Part shown: piece by piece, positions 44,836 through 53,499 of the stretch | How positions within the stretch are numbered: position 1 is the first letter of the stretch | Layout of the letters: each line of letters begins with the position of its first letter | Made by a program: the position numbers and the translations under genes | The notes under the pieces: model-generated | Told to the model about the DNA's origin: nothing | The model's input: the letters and a program-made list of their open reading frames with translations, nothing else | The model's database searches: none | Origin: Mycolicibacterium moriokaense | Lineage (GTDB): Bacteria > Actinomycetota > Actinomycetes > Mycobacteriales > Mycobacteriaceae | Length of the DNA stretch: 64,000 nucleotides | Assembly: GCF_003347205.1 (NCBI RefSeq) | Contig: NZ_QQBJ01000009.1 | Location: forward strand, 62,001 to 126,000 | Direction: 5' to 3'

Positions 44836-46203
44836 ATGGGGCGGAGAGGGGAACACGCGGTCGTCATCGGCGCCAGTATCGCGGGGATGTGCGCAGCACG
44901 GGTGCTGTCGGACTTCTACGACCGGGTCACGGTGTACGAACGCGACGAGTTGCCGACCGATGCGGCGAATCGGACAGCGGTGCCGCAGGGCAGGCACGTG
45001 CACATGCTGATGGCGCGCGGGGCCAAGGAGTTCGACGCGCACTTTCCCGGTCTGCTCGACGACATGGTCGCCGCTGGCGTGCCGATCCTGGAGAACCGGC
45101 CCGACTGCATCCACTTCGGCGCGGCGGGCCACGTGCTGGGCGCCACGCACCGGCTGCGCGACGAGTTCACCGCGTACGTGCCCAGCAGGCCGCACCTCGA
45201 GTGGCAGATCCGCCGGCGGGCCGTCGCGATCGCCAACGTGGACGTCGTGCGGGCCAGCGTCGCCGAACCGATCTTCGACACCACGCGCCAAGGGGTCACC
45301 GGCGTACGGCTCGACACCGAACAGGACGTGCCCGCGGACCTCGTCGTGGACACCGCGGGCCGAGGCACCCGGCTGCCGGTGTGGTTGCAGCAGTGGGGAT
45401 TCGACCGCCCACCCGAGCGCACCGTCGACGTCGGCATCGGCTACGCCACCCACCAGCTGCGCATCCCCGACGGGCTGCTCACCGAGAAGGTGGTCATCGC
45501 GGGCGCGTCGCGCGACCAGCTGCGCGGCCTGGGGATGCTCTACTACGAGGACGGCACCTGGGGTCTGACCACGTTCGGTGTCGCCAAAGTCGAACCGCCG
45601 CAAGACTTCGCGGGCATGTGTGCGCTGGCCGACGAGGTGGTGCCCCCGCACATCGCCGCCGCCATCCGCCAGGCGACGCCGCTCGGCGACGTGGCGTTCC
45701 ACAAGTACCCGGCCAGCCGGTGGCGGCGCTATCACAAACTGGAACGCTTCCCCGCGGGCATCCTGCCGTTCGGCGACGCGGTCGCGAGCTTCAATCCGAC
45801 CTTCGGCCAGGGCATGACGATGACGTCCATCCAGGCGGGCCATCTACGGCGGGCCCTCGAGTCACCCGAGGCGGACCTCGCCGGTGCGTTCAACGCCGCG
45901 ACCGCGAAGTCGACCTACCCGGTGTGGACGATGAACGCGATCGGAGACCTGGTGTTGCACCAGGCCAAGGGCCGGATGCCGTGGTGGTACCGCCCCGTCG
46001 GCGGGCTGTTCGACCAGTTCCTCGGCGCAGCAGAGACGGATCCTGTTCTCGCCGAATGGTTTCTGCGTCGGTTCAGCCTGCTCGACAGCCTCTACATGGT
46101 CCCTTCGGCGAAGTTGGTCGGACGCACGGTCCGGCACAACATGCGACTGTTCCTCGCCGGGAAGTTCACGACTAGGCGCCGAGAAGCGGTCGCCGTCGGC
46201 TAG
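44836..46203 (+). CDS. FAD-dependent monooxygenase-like protein (Rv3254 type), copy 2
   Basis: A 455-residue paralogue of the preceding gene, alike over its full length: same N-terminal VVIGASIAGMCAARVLS, same GDAVASFNPTFGQGMTM and same C-terminal LAEWFLRRFSLLDSL. The two arose by tandem duplication; substitutions are spread throughout, so the event is not recent. A TAGCCT -10 (44823-44828) ends 7 bases before the ATG, giving it its own leaderless promoter. It converges with the hydrolase gene, with both stops in one CTAG. Confidence 0.85.
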   Translation: MGRRGEHAVVIGASIAGMCAARVLSDFYDRVTVYERDELPTDAANRTAVPQGRHVHMLMARGAKEFDAHFPGLLDDMVAAGVPILENRPDCIHFGAAGHVLGATHRLRDEFTAYVPSRPHLEWQIRRRAVAIANVDVVRASVAEPIFDTTRQGVTGVRLDTEQDVPADLVVDTAGRGTRLPVWLQQWGFDRPPERTVDVGIGYATHQLRIPDGLLTEKVVIAGASRDQLRGLGMLYYEDGTWGLTTFGVAKVEPPQDFAGMCALADEVVPPHIAAAIRQATPLGDVAFHKYPASRWRRYHKLERFPAGILPFGDAVASFNPTFGQGMTMTSIQAGHLRRALESPEADLAGAFNAATAKSTYPVWTMNAIGDLVLHQAKGRMPWWYRPVGGLFDQFLGAAETDPVLAEWFLRRFSLLDSLYMVPSAKLVGRTVRHNMRLFLAGKFTTRRREAVAVG

Positions 46204-47108
46204 CGCGGCTCCGCGTAGGGCACCTCGCTGCCCGACAGCCACGCGGTGAGCATCGCGCTGACGGTGTGGGGCGCCTGCTGCTGCACCCAGTGCGAGACAC
46301 CCGGCAGGTAGCGCACCGTGAAGTCGTCGACCAGGCGCTCGGTGCCGACGGTGAGTTCCTTCGACAGCGCGATGTCGTTCTCGCCCCAGATCATCAACGT
46401 CGGCACCGTGAGCTTCTCGCGCGTGCGCCAGAGTCGGTGCGCGGCCGGGTTGAAGAAGTTGGCCCGGTAGTAGTTCACCATCGCGCGTGCGCCACCCGGG
46501 CTCATCCCGTTGGTCCGGTAGTCACGGATGACGTCTTTGGGCACCACGCCGTCCTCGGGTGGGTTCTCCACGAGTTCGCGGAACATCCACCCGACGCCTT
46601 GGGCCTTCTTTCGCGACAGCAGCCACTCCGGCAGCTTCGGCACCTGGAAAAACATCATGTACCAAGACTTCTTGAGCTGACGCACCGATCTCAGGCCGCG
46701 CAGGAACAGCCGCGGGTGCGGGAAGTTCATCACGACGAACCGCTCGACCGGGCGGATGCCTGCCAGCACGAAGCTCCAGGCGATGATGCCGCCCCAGTCG
46801 TGGGCGACCAGGGTGACCGGCCCGTCGATGCCCCGGGCCCTGGCGGCGTCGATCAGGCCCGCGACGTCGGCCAATAGATGCTCGAGCCGGTAGTCGCGCC
46901 TGCGCGTGGGTCGCGACGTCGCGCCGTAGCCGCGCATGTTCGGCGCCCAACACGTGTAGCCGAGCTTAGCCAACGCGGGCATGTGCAGCCGCCACGCCGC
47001 CTTGCTCTCGGGGAAGCCGTGCAGGAACAGCGCGAGCCTGGGACCGTCACCGCACTGGTCGACCTCGAAGCGCAGACCGTTGGCTTCGACGAATGTTGTT
47101 GTGATCAA
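46200..47108 (-). CDS. alpha/beta hydrolase, epoxide hydrolase-like
   Basis: A 302-residue hydrolase. The oxyanion motif is LHGFPES at residues 29-35 and the nucleophile is Asp104 in AHDWGG, the pattern of soluble epoxide hydrolases and haloalkane dehalogenases rather than lipases. The acid is in WGENDIAL and the His in GVSHWVQQ. HGFP and the lid tyrosine (DYRTNG) favour an epoxide hydrolase, which opens epoxides to diols. No symbol assigned, as several Eph proteins are similar. Confidence 0.82.
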   Translation of the reverse strand: MITTTFVEANGLRFEVDQCGDGPRLALFLHGFPESKAAWRLHMPALAKLGYTCWAPNMRGYGATSRPTRRRDYRLEHLLADVAGLIDAARARGIDGPVTLVAHDWGGIIAWSFVLAGIRPVERFVVMNFPHPRLFLRGLRSVRQLKKSWYMMFFQVPKLPEWLLSRKKAQGVGWMFRELVENPPEDGVVPKDVIRDYRTNGMSPGGARAMVNYYRANFFNPAAHRLWRTREKLTVPTLMIWGENDIALSKELTVGTERLVDDFTVRYLPGVSHWVQQQAPHTVSAMLTAWLSGSEVPYAEPR

Positions 47109-47121
47109 AGTGTTTTCCGGC

Positions 47122-48042
47122 TCAGCTCGTGCGCGTCCGGTCGAGATCCGGTTCCAGGTAGATCACCTCGGCCGCGGGCACCGCCGCGCGGATGGCGACC
47201 TCGGCCGCGTCGATGGTGGCGGCCACGGTGGCCAGGTCGGTCGACGGCGCGAGTGCGATCTTCGCACCGACCAGCAGCTCCTCGGGGCCGAGGTACTGGG
47301 TGCGCAGGTGGATCAACCGGTCCACGTGTTCGGTCTGCTCCAGCGCCGCACGGATCAAGCGGTCCTCCTCCTTGGTGGCGCCCTCGCCGATCAGCAGGCT
47401 GTGCATCTCGACCATCAGCACGATGGCGATGACACCGAGCAGCAGGCCGATCGCGACGGTGCCGACGCCGTCCCACACCGGGTTGTCCGTCACGATCGTC
47501 AAGCCGACGCCGGTCAGCGCGAACACCAGACCGACCAGGGCGCCGGAGTCCTCCAGCAGCACCACGGGCAGCTCGGGGTTGCGGGAGTTGCGGATGAACC
47601 GCCACCAGCTGGCGGTGCGCTTGAGCGGTCGCGACTCTTTGACCGCGGTGCGAAAGCTGTAGCCCTCCAGGAACACTGCCACCACCAGGATCGCGATCGC
47701 CACGATGGGGCTGGTGAGCTCCTCGGGGTGGGTGATCTTGTGGTAGCCCTCGTAGAGCGCGAACACCGAGCCGAGGGTGAACAACACCAGCGCCACCACG
47801 AACGAATAGAAGTAGCGGCTGCGGCCGTACCCGAACTGGTGCAGGCGGTCGGCCTCCCTGCGCGACTCGCGCTGCCCCAGCAGCAGCAGCCCCTGATTGC
47901 TGGTGTCGGCCACCGAGTGCACCGCCTCGGCCAGCATCGAGGAACTGCCGGTGATGAGGAAGCCGACGAACTTCGCGACCGCTATGCCCGCGTTGGCAAG
48001 CAGAGCCGCCAAGATGGCTCTGGTACTCCCCTCGGCCGACAC
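47122..48042 (-). CDS. cation diffusion facilitator (CDF) transporter
   Basis: A 306-residue membrane protein with six hydrophobic segments and a cytosolic C-terminal domain (EHVDRLIHLRTQYLGPEELLVGAKI). The metal site of helix 2 is HSVAD (His42, Asp46); that of helix 5 is LEDSGALVG (Glu164, Asp165), as in the SLC30A9-like branch. It probably exports Zn, Mn or Fe by proton exchange. Its GTG directly abuts the manA stop with no gap, so it is read from the manA transcript by coupling. Confidence 0.88.
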   Translation of the reverse strand: MSAEGSTRAILAALLANAGIAVAKFVGFLITGSSSMLAEAVHSVADTSNQGLLLLGQRESRREADRLHQFGYGRSRYFYSFVVALVLFTLGSVFALYEGYHKITHPEELTSPIVAIAILVVAVFLEGYSFRTAVKESRPLKRTASWWRFIRNSRNPELPVVLLEDSGALVGLVFALTGVGLTIVTDNPVWDGVGTVAIGLLLGVIAIVLMVEMHSLLIGEGATKEEDRLIRAALEQTEHVDRLIHLRTQYLGPEELLVGAKIALAPSTDLATVAATIDAAEVAIRAAVPAAEVIYLEPDLDRTRTS

Positions 48043-49269
48043 CTAGATGCCCACGGTCGCGCGGAACAGCTTGGTGGGTCGCTGGGCGACCAGCCGGATC
48101 GGCCCGTCGTCCGCCGACACCCAGGCGGCCGCCCCGCGCTCCAGGGTCACCGTTCCCGACTTGGCCTGCAGCACAGCCGAACCCTCGGTGCACAGCAGGA
48201 TCTGCGGACCGTCGTGCAGCGACGGCGCGTCGACCTCGTGGCCCAGCAGGTCGCCGTCGATGCCCAGCGCCGACACGCAGAACTCCGGCGCCGCAGTCTC
48301 ATACACCGTTTCCATGCCGTCAGTCTCCGTCTTCGGGCGCAGCGCCGCCTCGCTGGCCGGCGTGAAGTCCAGCACCCGCAACAGCTCCGGCACGTCCACG
48401 TGCTTGGGGGTCAGTCCGCCGCGAAGGACGTTGTCGGAGTTGGCCATCACCTCGATGCCGACACCGTGCAGGTAGGTGTGCAGGTTGCCCGCGGCCAGAT
48501 AGATGCCCTCGCCGGGGCGCAACGTCAACCGGTTCAACAGCAGCGAAGCCAGCACGCCGGCGTCGCCCGGGTAGCGCTCGCCGAGTTCGAGCACCGTCTT
48601 CGCCTCGGCCGCGAACCGCTTCTTACCCGATCGGACGTAGGCGATCGCGCCGTCGATCACGGCGGGCACCAGCACGTCCAGATCCGGCTGCGGAGCGGTG
48701 ATCCAGGTGGTGAACAGCGCCCGCAGGCCGTCGGCGTCAGGCTGGCCGGCCAGCAGGTTGACAAACGGGTCCAGGTCCGAAACCGCAAGCGCGCGCATCA
48801 ATTCGACGGACTTCGGCGCGGGCCGGAACCCGGCGAGCACCTCGAACGTCTCCAGCGCGACCAGCAGTTCGGGCTTGTGACTGCGGTCGCGGTAGTTGCG
48901 GACGGGCGAGGACACCGGGATGTCGAGCCGGTCCTCGCGCGCGAAGCCCTCGGCCGCCTGCTCGGCGCTCGGATGGGCCTGCAGGGACAACGGCTCGTCG
49001 GCGGCCAGCACCTTCATCAGGAACGGCAGCGTGTCCCCGAATCGGTTGCGCACCGCGGCGCCCAGCTGTCCCTCCGGGTCGGAGCGCACCGCCTGCAGCA
49101 GCGAATCCTCCCCGGTGTCGGTCTCCAGCCACGCCGGATCGGCCGGATGCGCGCCGAACCAGAGTTCAGCTTCCGGATGCGCTGTGGGACTTGGCCTTCC
49201 GGTGAAATCGGCAATGGCCGTGCGCGAACCCCAGGCATAGGTCCGCAGCGCTCCTCGTAATAGGTTCAC
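48043..49269 (-). CDS. manA: mannose-6-phosphate isomerase
   Basis: A 408-residue type I phosphomannose isomerase, the same length as in M. tuberculosis. It converts fructose-6-phosphate to mannose-6-phosphate. Zinc ligands are seen in SLQAHPSAEQA (Gln, His), SHKPELLVAL (Glu) and GNLHTYLHG (His). The product feeds PmmA (encoded two genes upstream) and ManB for GDP-mannose, needed for PIMs, LM and LAM. The GTG at 49269 lies 4 bases after the Rv3256c-type stop. Confidence 0.95.
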   Translation of the reverse strand: MNLLRGALRTYAWGSRTAIADFTGRPSPTAHPEAELWFGAHPADPAWLETDTGEDSLLQAVRSDPEGQLGAAVRNRFGDTLPFLMKVLAADEPLSLQAHPSAEQAAEGFAREDRLDIPVSSPVRNYRDRSHKPELLVALETFEVLAGFRPAPKSVELMRALAVSDLDPFVNLLAGQPDADGLRALFTTWITAPQPDLDVLVPAVIDGAIAYVRSGKKRFAAEAKTVLELGERYPGDAGVLASLLLNRLTLRPGEGIYLAAGNLHTYLHGVGIEVMANSDNVLRGGLTPKHVDVPELLRVLDFTPASEAALRPKTETDGMETVYETAAPEFCVSALGIDGDLLGHEVDAPSLHDGPQILLCTEGSAVLQAKSGTVTLERGAAAWVSADDGPIRLVAQRPTKLFRATVGI

Positions 49270-49273
49270 TCGC

Positions 49274-50347
49274 CTAACCTCGAACCAGTCGCAAGTAGGT
49301 GGCCGCCATCTCCAGCCGCACGGCCAACATGGCCAGTTGCTGCTCCGGCCGCCCCGACTGTACCGGTGCCTCGCCGACATCGGGCACGTCCTCCGCGCCG
49401 ACGATGTCGACGCCGTCGAGTCCCGACACCCGCGCGGCCACCACCGCGCGCTCGGCGTCCAGCGTCAGCGCCAGTGTCCGGACCCGGTCCGGCAACGGCC
49501 CGTCGAGTTCTTCGTCGTGGAACAGAGCGGCGTCGCGATCGGCCGCGGACTGGGCACCCAGCCCTGTGCGCAGCGCGACGATGGCATCGGCCAGGCCGAC
49601 GGCCGACACCGCCTGGTGGGCGATCCGCAGCATCACCGCGCCGCCGTGGCGGGCCAGCGCAAGCGTGGCCGCGTTGTCACCAGCGAGCACGACCGAGCGC
49701 CCGGACATCCGGTCGGCCAGCGTCTTCGCCGGGTTGGTGAACAGTTCGCGAGCCGCGCTGTTTCGCAACGCCTCCGCGTCGAGTTCGTCGGCCAGAGCGG
49801 CGAGATCGGTGCGCAGACCGGGGTCGATCACATGCATCACCGCCAGGCCCGCGGCCAGGTAGCGGGCCAGCGCGAACTCGTCGGGCACCCACACCCGAGG
49901 TTCCAGCACGGCGGCGCGGCCCGCGGTGGCGTCGCGAAGGGGCCCCTCGTACGGCGCGACCACAACCACCCGGGCGCCGCGGCGCACAGCGGTCGCCGCC
50001 GCGCTGACCAGGGCCGGGTCACCGGGGTCGTCGCCCGCGACGACGAGAACGTCCAGCGCGCCGATCCACGGCGGCGCTTCCGAACAGACCACCATCGGCG
50101 ACGCGGCCGCACCGCCGAGCGCCGCGGCAAGGATGGTGCCCGCGGTCTCGGCATTGCCGCGGCCTGCCACCCAGATCAGCGTGCGCGGCGAGTCGCCCGC
50201 GACGGTCTCCAGCGCGCCCTCGTCGAGAGCGGCGGCCGTCGCGCGGACCTGAGCACCGGCCATCGACGCCCCGCGCAGCAGCCCACCGCGGTCTGCGGCG
50301 AGCAGGCCCTCGGCGTCGTCGTAGTCGATGGTGGCCGGCGCGATCAC
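49274..50347 (-). CDS. SIS-domain protein (Rv3256c type)
   Basis: A 357-residue protein with sugar isomerase-type features: TLIWVAGRGNAETAGTILAAAL near residue 60 and a second domain from about residue 200. It resembles bifunctional phosphoglucose/phosphomannose isomerases but the catalytic residues are not clear, and the function of Rv3256c is unknown. The GTG overlaps the pmmA stop (GTGA), and manA follows, so it is in the mannose operon and likely has a supporting role there. Confidence 0.85.
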   Translation of the reverse strand: MIAPATIDYDDAEGLLAADRGGLLRGASMAGAQVRATAAALDEGALETVAGDSPRTLIWVAGRGNAETAGTILAAALGGAAASPMVVCSEAPPWIGALDVLVVAGDDPGDPALVSAAATAVRRGARVVVVAPYEGPLRDATAGRAAVLEPRVWVPDEFALARYLAAGLAVMHVIDPGLRTDLAALADELDAEALRNSAARELFTNPAKTLADRMSGRSVVLAGDNAATLALARHGGAVMLRIAHQAVSAVGLADAIVALRTGLGAQSAADRDAALFHDEELDGPLPDRVRTLALTLDAERAVVAARVSGLDGVDIVGAEDVPDVGEAPVQSGRPEQQLAMLAVRLEMAATYLRLVRG

Positions 50348-51744
50348 GGCTGGGCCTCCATCGGTGCCGCCGTCAGCGCCTCGATTTCGGCGGCCACTCG
50401 CCCCACCACCTCGTCGACTTCTGCGGTGGTCCGCGCCTCGACGTTGAGGCGCAGCAGCGGTTCGGTGTTGGAGGTGCGCAGGTTGAACCAGGCCCCCTCG
50501 CCGAGGTCGACGGTGACGCCGTCGAGGTGGTCGATCGACTGGATGCGATGGGTGAACGCCTTGAGCACCGCGTCGACGCACGCCGACGAGTCGACGACGG
50601 TGAAGTTGATCTCGCCGGAGGCTTCGTAGCGCTGGTAGTCGGCCATCAACTCCGACAGGGGCCTGCGCTGCTCGCCGAGCGCGGAGAGCACATGCAGCGC
50701 GGCGAGCATGCCGGAGTCCGCCCCCCAGAAGTCGCGGAAGTAGTAGTGCGCGGAGTGCTCACCGCCGAAGATCGCGCCGGTGTCGGCCATCAATCCTTTG
50801 ATGTAGGAGTGGCCGACGCGGGACCGCACCGGCGTGCCTCCACGCTCGATGACCAGTTCGGGCACTGCCCGTGAGGTGATCAGGTTGTGGATCACCGTTG
50901 CGCCGATCTCCCTGTTCAGCTCGCGCGCGGCGACCAGGGCGGTCACCGCTGACGGCGATACGGGATGCCCTGATTCGTCCACCACGAAACAGCGATCGGC
51001 GTCCCCGTCGAACGCCAACCCGATGTCGGCCCCGGAGGCGACCACGTGCTCCTGCAGGTCGACGAGGTTGTCGGGGTCCAGCGGGTTGGCCTCGTGGTTG
51101 GGGAAGGTGCCGTCGAGTTCGAAGTACAGCGGCACGATGTCCAGCGACTCGATGGCGCCGAGCACCGCGGGCGCGGTGTGACCGGCCATGCCGTTTCCGG
51201 CGTCGACGGCGACGCGCAGCGGTCGCAGCTGCGTCAGATCGACCAGCGAGCGCAGGAATTCGCCGTACTCGGCCAGCACGTCGCGGTCCACCGTCTTGCC
51301 GACCGCGCCCTCGTAGCCGGGCACGCCCGCGATCACGTCGGCGCTGATCGCCGACAGCCCGGTGTCCTTGCCGACGGGCTTGGCGCCGGCGCGGCAGAGC
51401 TTGATGCCGTTGTACGCCGCCGGGTTGTGGCTGGCGGTGAACATCGCGCCGGGGCAGTCCAGCAGCCCGGAGGCGAAGTACAGCTGGTCCGTCGACGCCA
51501 GGCCGATCCGCACCACGTCGACGCCCTGGGCCATTGCGCCCTCGGCGAACGCCGACGCCAGCGCCGGCGAGCTGTCACGCATGTCCTGACCGATGACCAT
51601 CTGCGCGGCGCCCTCGTCGCGCATCAGCCGCGCGAACGCCGCTCCGACGTCGGCGACGAAGCCCTCGTCGATCTCCTCGCCGACCAGGCCACGCACGTCA
51701 TACGCCTTGATGACGCGGTGCACTGCCGCGGCCGGCCGGGACAT
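50344..51744 (-). CDS. pmmA: phosphomannomutase
   Basis: A 466-residue alpha-phosphohexomutase that converts mannose-6-phosphate to mannose-1-phosphate. The phosphoserine is in FTASHNPAAYNG near residue 100, the Mg site is GLAFDGDADRC near 245, the sugar-binding loop is GGEHSAHYYF near 330 and the phosphate clamp is RTSNTEPLLRLN near 430. The ATG at 51744 gives MSRPAAAVHRVIKAYDVRG, matching Rv3257c; an upstream in-frame Met lacks similarity. Confidence 0.96.
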   Translation of the reverse strand: MSRPAAAVHRVIKAYDVRGLVGEEIDEGFVADVGAAFARLMRDEGAAQMVIGQDMRDSSPALASAFAEGAMAQGVDVVRIGLASTDQLYFASGLLDCPGAMFTASHNPAAYNGIKLCRAGAKPVGKDTGLSAISADVIAGVPGYEGAVGKTVDRDVLAEYGEFLRSLVDLTQLRPLRVAVDAGNGMAGHTAPAVLGAIESLDIVPLYFELDGTFPNHEANPLDPDNLVDLQEHVVASGADIGLAFDGDADRCFVVDESGHPVSPSAVTALVAARELNREIGATVIHNLITSRAVPELVIERGGTPVRSRVGHSYIKGLMADTGAIFGGEHSAHYYFRDFWGADSGMLAALHVLSALGEQRRPLSELMADYQRYEASGEINFTVVDSSACVDAVLKAFTHRIQSIDHLDGVTVDLGEGAWFNLRTSNTEPLLRLNVEARTTAEVDEVVGRVAAEIEALTAAPMEAQP

Positions 51745-51809
51745 TAGGACTCCTCGCAATTTCAGACTGCTGAGGCCAGCCTATCCGTCGCGGCGACGAC
51801 TCTTTCCGG

Positions 51810-52223
51810 TTACTCGGCAGGGTCGGGTAACACCCGCAGGTGGCCGCGCCGCCGCCCGTTGGACTCCGGCCGCGAGACGGGCGGCGCCATCAGCGCGCCG
51901 CCGTGCGCCCCTGTGACCGGATCGGTGAAACCGGTCGTGATGCCGCCGACCGGAGCCTCCCGGCCCTCCCGAACGGCCTCGGCGAGGGCGACCAGATCGT
52001 CCTCGTCCGGGTGCGTCGGCAGCGGACCCGCGTGGCGGACGAGCTCCCAGCCCCTCGGCGCGGTGATCCGGCCGGCGTGGCTGACGCACAGATCCCATGA
52101 ATGCGGCTCCGACACCGTGGCCAGCGGCCCCACCACCGCGGTGGAATCGGAGTAGACGAACGTCAGCGTCGCGACCGCATAGTGGGGACACCCGGGCCGG
52201 CAGCAGCGACGGGGAACATTCAC
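51810..52223 (-). CDS. DUF3499 family protein (Rv3258c type)
   Basis: A 137-residue protein with a short N-terminal Cys-rich start (RRCCRPGCPHYAVATLTF), a CVSH further on and a Pro/Arg-rich tail. The four Cys plus His suggest a zinc ribbon. The family is restricted to actinobacteria and has no known function. A TAGCCT -10 on this strand ends 7 bases before the GTG at 52223, giving a leaderless mRNA; a longer frame upstream is not used. It is divergent from the Rv3259-type gene. Confidence 0.85.
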   Translation of the reverse strand: MNVPRRCCRPGCPHYAVATLTFVYSDSTAVVGPLATVSEPHSWDLCVSHAGRITAPRGWELVRHAGPLPTHPDEDDLVALAEAVREGREAPVGGITTGFTDPVTGAHGGALMAPPVSRPESNGRRRGHLRVLPDPAE

Positions 52224-52311
52224 GACCCAGAGGCTATCGCGGGACAAACGCGCCGCGGCGTCGGACACGCAGCGCTCGGTGGCCCGACTTCCAACCGTTA
52301 CAGTTCACCGT

Positions 52312-52776
52312 GTGGCCGAGCAGAACCTCCGGCGATTCCGCCGCGGCCGCGACATGCGCGGCCCGTTGCTTCCCCACACCGTTCCCGGCTGGCGCAGCCG
52401 CGCGGAGCGGTTCGACATGGCGGTGCTCGAGGCCTATGAGCCGATCGAGCGGCGGTGGCAGGACCGGGTGAAAGCCCTCGACGTCGCGGTCGACGAGATA
52501 CCACGGATGGCGCCGAAGGACCCCGAAAGCGTGCAGTGGCCGCCGGAGGTGGTCGCCGACGGCCCGATCGCGCTGGCCCGGCTGATCCCCGCGGGCGTCG
52601 ACATCCGCGGAAACTCCACGCGCGCACGAATTGTGTTGTTCCGCAAGCCAATCGAGCGACGGGCGAAAGACACCGTCGAACTCGAAGAGCTGTTGCACGA
52701 GGTCTTGGTGGCCCAGGTGGCCACCTATCTGGGCGTCGAACCCTCTGTCATCGACCCTTCGATCGACGACGAGTGA
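52312..52776 (+). CDS. metallopeptidase-like protein, zinc motif incomplete (Rv3259 type)
   Basis: A 154-residue protein of the zincin-like (DUF1025) family. The expected HExxH is degenerate: LLHEVLVAQVATYLG has His-Glu but no second His at the right place, as I recall for Rv3259 as well. It may bind but not cut peptides, or use another ligand. The GTG at 52312 follows a TACAGT -10 by 7 bases (leaderless). An internal ATG at RDMRGPLLP would match the shorter annotated Rv3259. Confidence 0.8.
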   Translation: MAEQNLRRFRRGRDMRGPLLPHTVPGWRSRAERFDMAVLEAYEPIERRWQDRVKALDVAVDEIPRMAPKDPESVQWPPEVVADGPIALARLIPAGVDIRGNSTRARIVLFRKPIERRAKDTVELEELLHEVLVAQVATYLGVEPSVIDPSIDDE

Positions 52777-52785
52777 CGCGCGGGG

Positions 52786-53187
52786 TCAGATGATGCCGCG
52801 CTTCAGGCGGCGGCGCTCCCGTTCGGAGAGACCGCCCCAGATGCCGAAGCGTTCGTCATGGGCCAAGGCGTACTCGAGGCACGCGTCGCGAACCTCGCAG
52901 CCCTGGCAAATGCGCTTGGCCTCCCGGGTCGAGCCGCCCTTCTCGGGGAAGAACGCCTCGGGGTCGGTCTGCGCGCAGAGAGCCTTCTCCTGCCACAGAT
53001 CGTCCTCGGGAGTTAGCGGCGCAATGGCGTCGAGCTCCGGTCGCTCCGGCACCAGGCTCAGTTGAGGCCGCCCGGTGGACCCCAGTTGCGCCGGCCCGGT
53101 ATTGGTGTGCGGGTTGCTGCCCACAGAGCCGAGCATCCGGTTCTCAAACCGAAAATGATGCCCGAAATCGGCCTGCTCAAAAGACAT
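52786..53187 (-). CDS. whiB2: WhiB2 (WhmD), Wbl protein for division and septation
   Basis: A 133-residue Wbl factor. The C-terminal 80 residues contain the four cluster Cys (ALCAQ, then ICQGC and DAC) plus GIWGG and the basic tail RERRRLKRG. The first 50 residues are an extension rich in Pro and polar residues, as in M. smegmatis WhmD (about 129 aa) but not the 89-residue M. tuberculosis form. WhmD is needed for septation. The ATG at 53187 follows an AGGAGG Shine-Dalgarno with 5 bases' spacing. Confidence 0.94.
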   Translation of the reverse strand: MSFEQADFGHHFRFENRMLGSVGSNPHTNTGPAQLGSTGRPQLSLVPERPELDAIAPLTPEDDLWQEKALCAQTDPEAFFPEKGGSTREAKRICQGCEVRDACLEYALAHDERFGIWGGLSERERRRLKRGII

Positions 53188-53499
53188 CTTCCCCTCCTCA
53201 CCTTGGTATCGCTGAACCACTATGGAGCCCCACGACGAAACTGTGCGGCCATCTCAATTCGAACAAGTGATCGAATCTCGGTCTGCGACACCGGAACCGG
53301 CCGGCCAACCGAAAAATGACACTGGTGTGATTACACACTTGTTAGCTGCCGGGGTCAAGCGCTAGAACCGATTTTCATACCATCTCGTTATCTCAAATCG
53401 GCGTGTCCGACGAAATTCGAGCTCCGGCGTGTCTGTCACAGCTTCATTCCGTCCGGCTGCCGAGACCTCCTCGTGACCGACGGCCTAGTGTCGATTCCC
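53188..53499. promoter_or_regulatory. divergent promoter region of whiB2 and fbiA
   Basis: 312 bases without a gene. It holds the near-palindrome GTGTGATTACACAC (53325-53338), which resembles a CRP-type half-site pair without the usual 6-bp gap. It also holds a TAGTGT -10 for fbiA (53486-53491) that ends 8 bases before its GTG. A long whiB2 leader is likely, as for many Wbl genes. Nothing else coding was seen. Confidence 0.5.
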
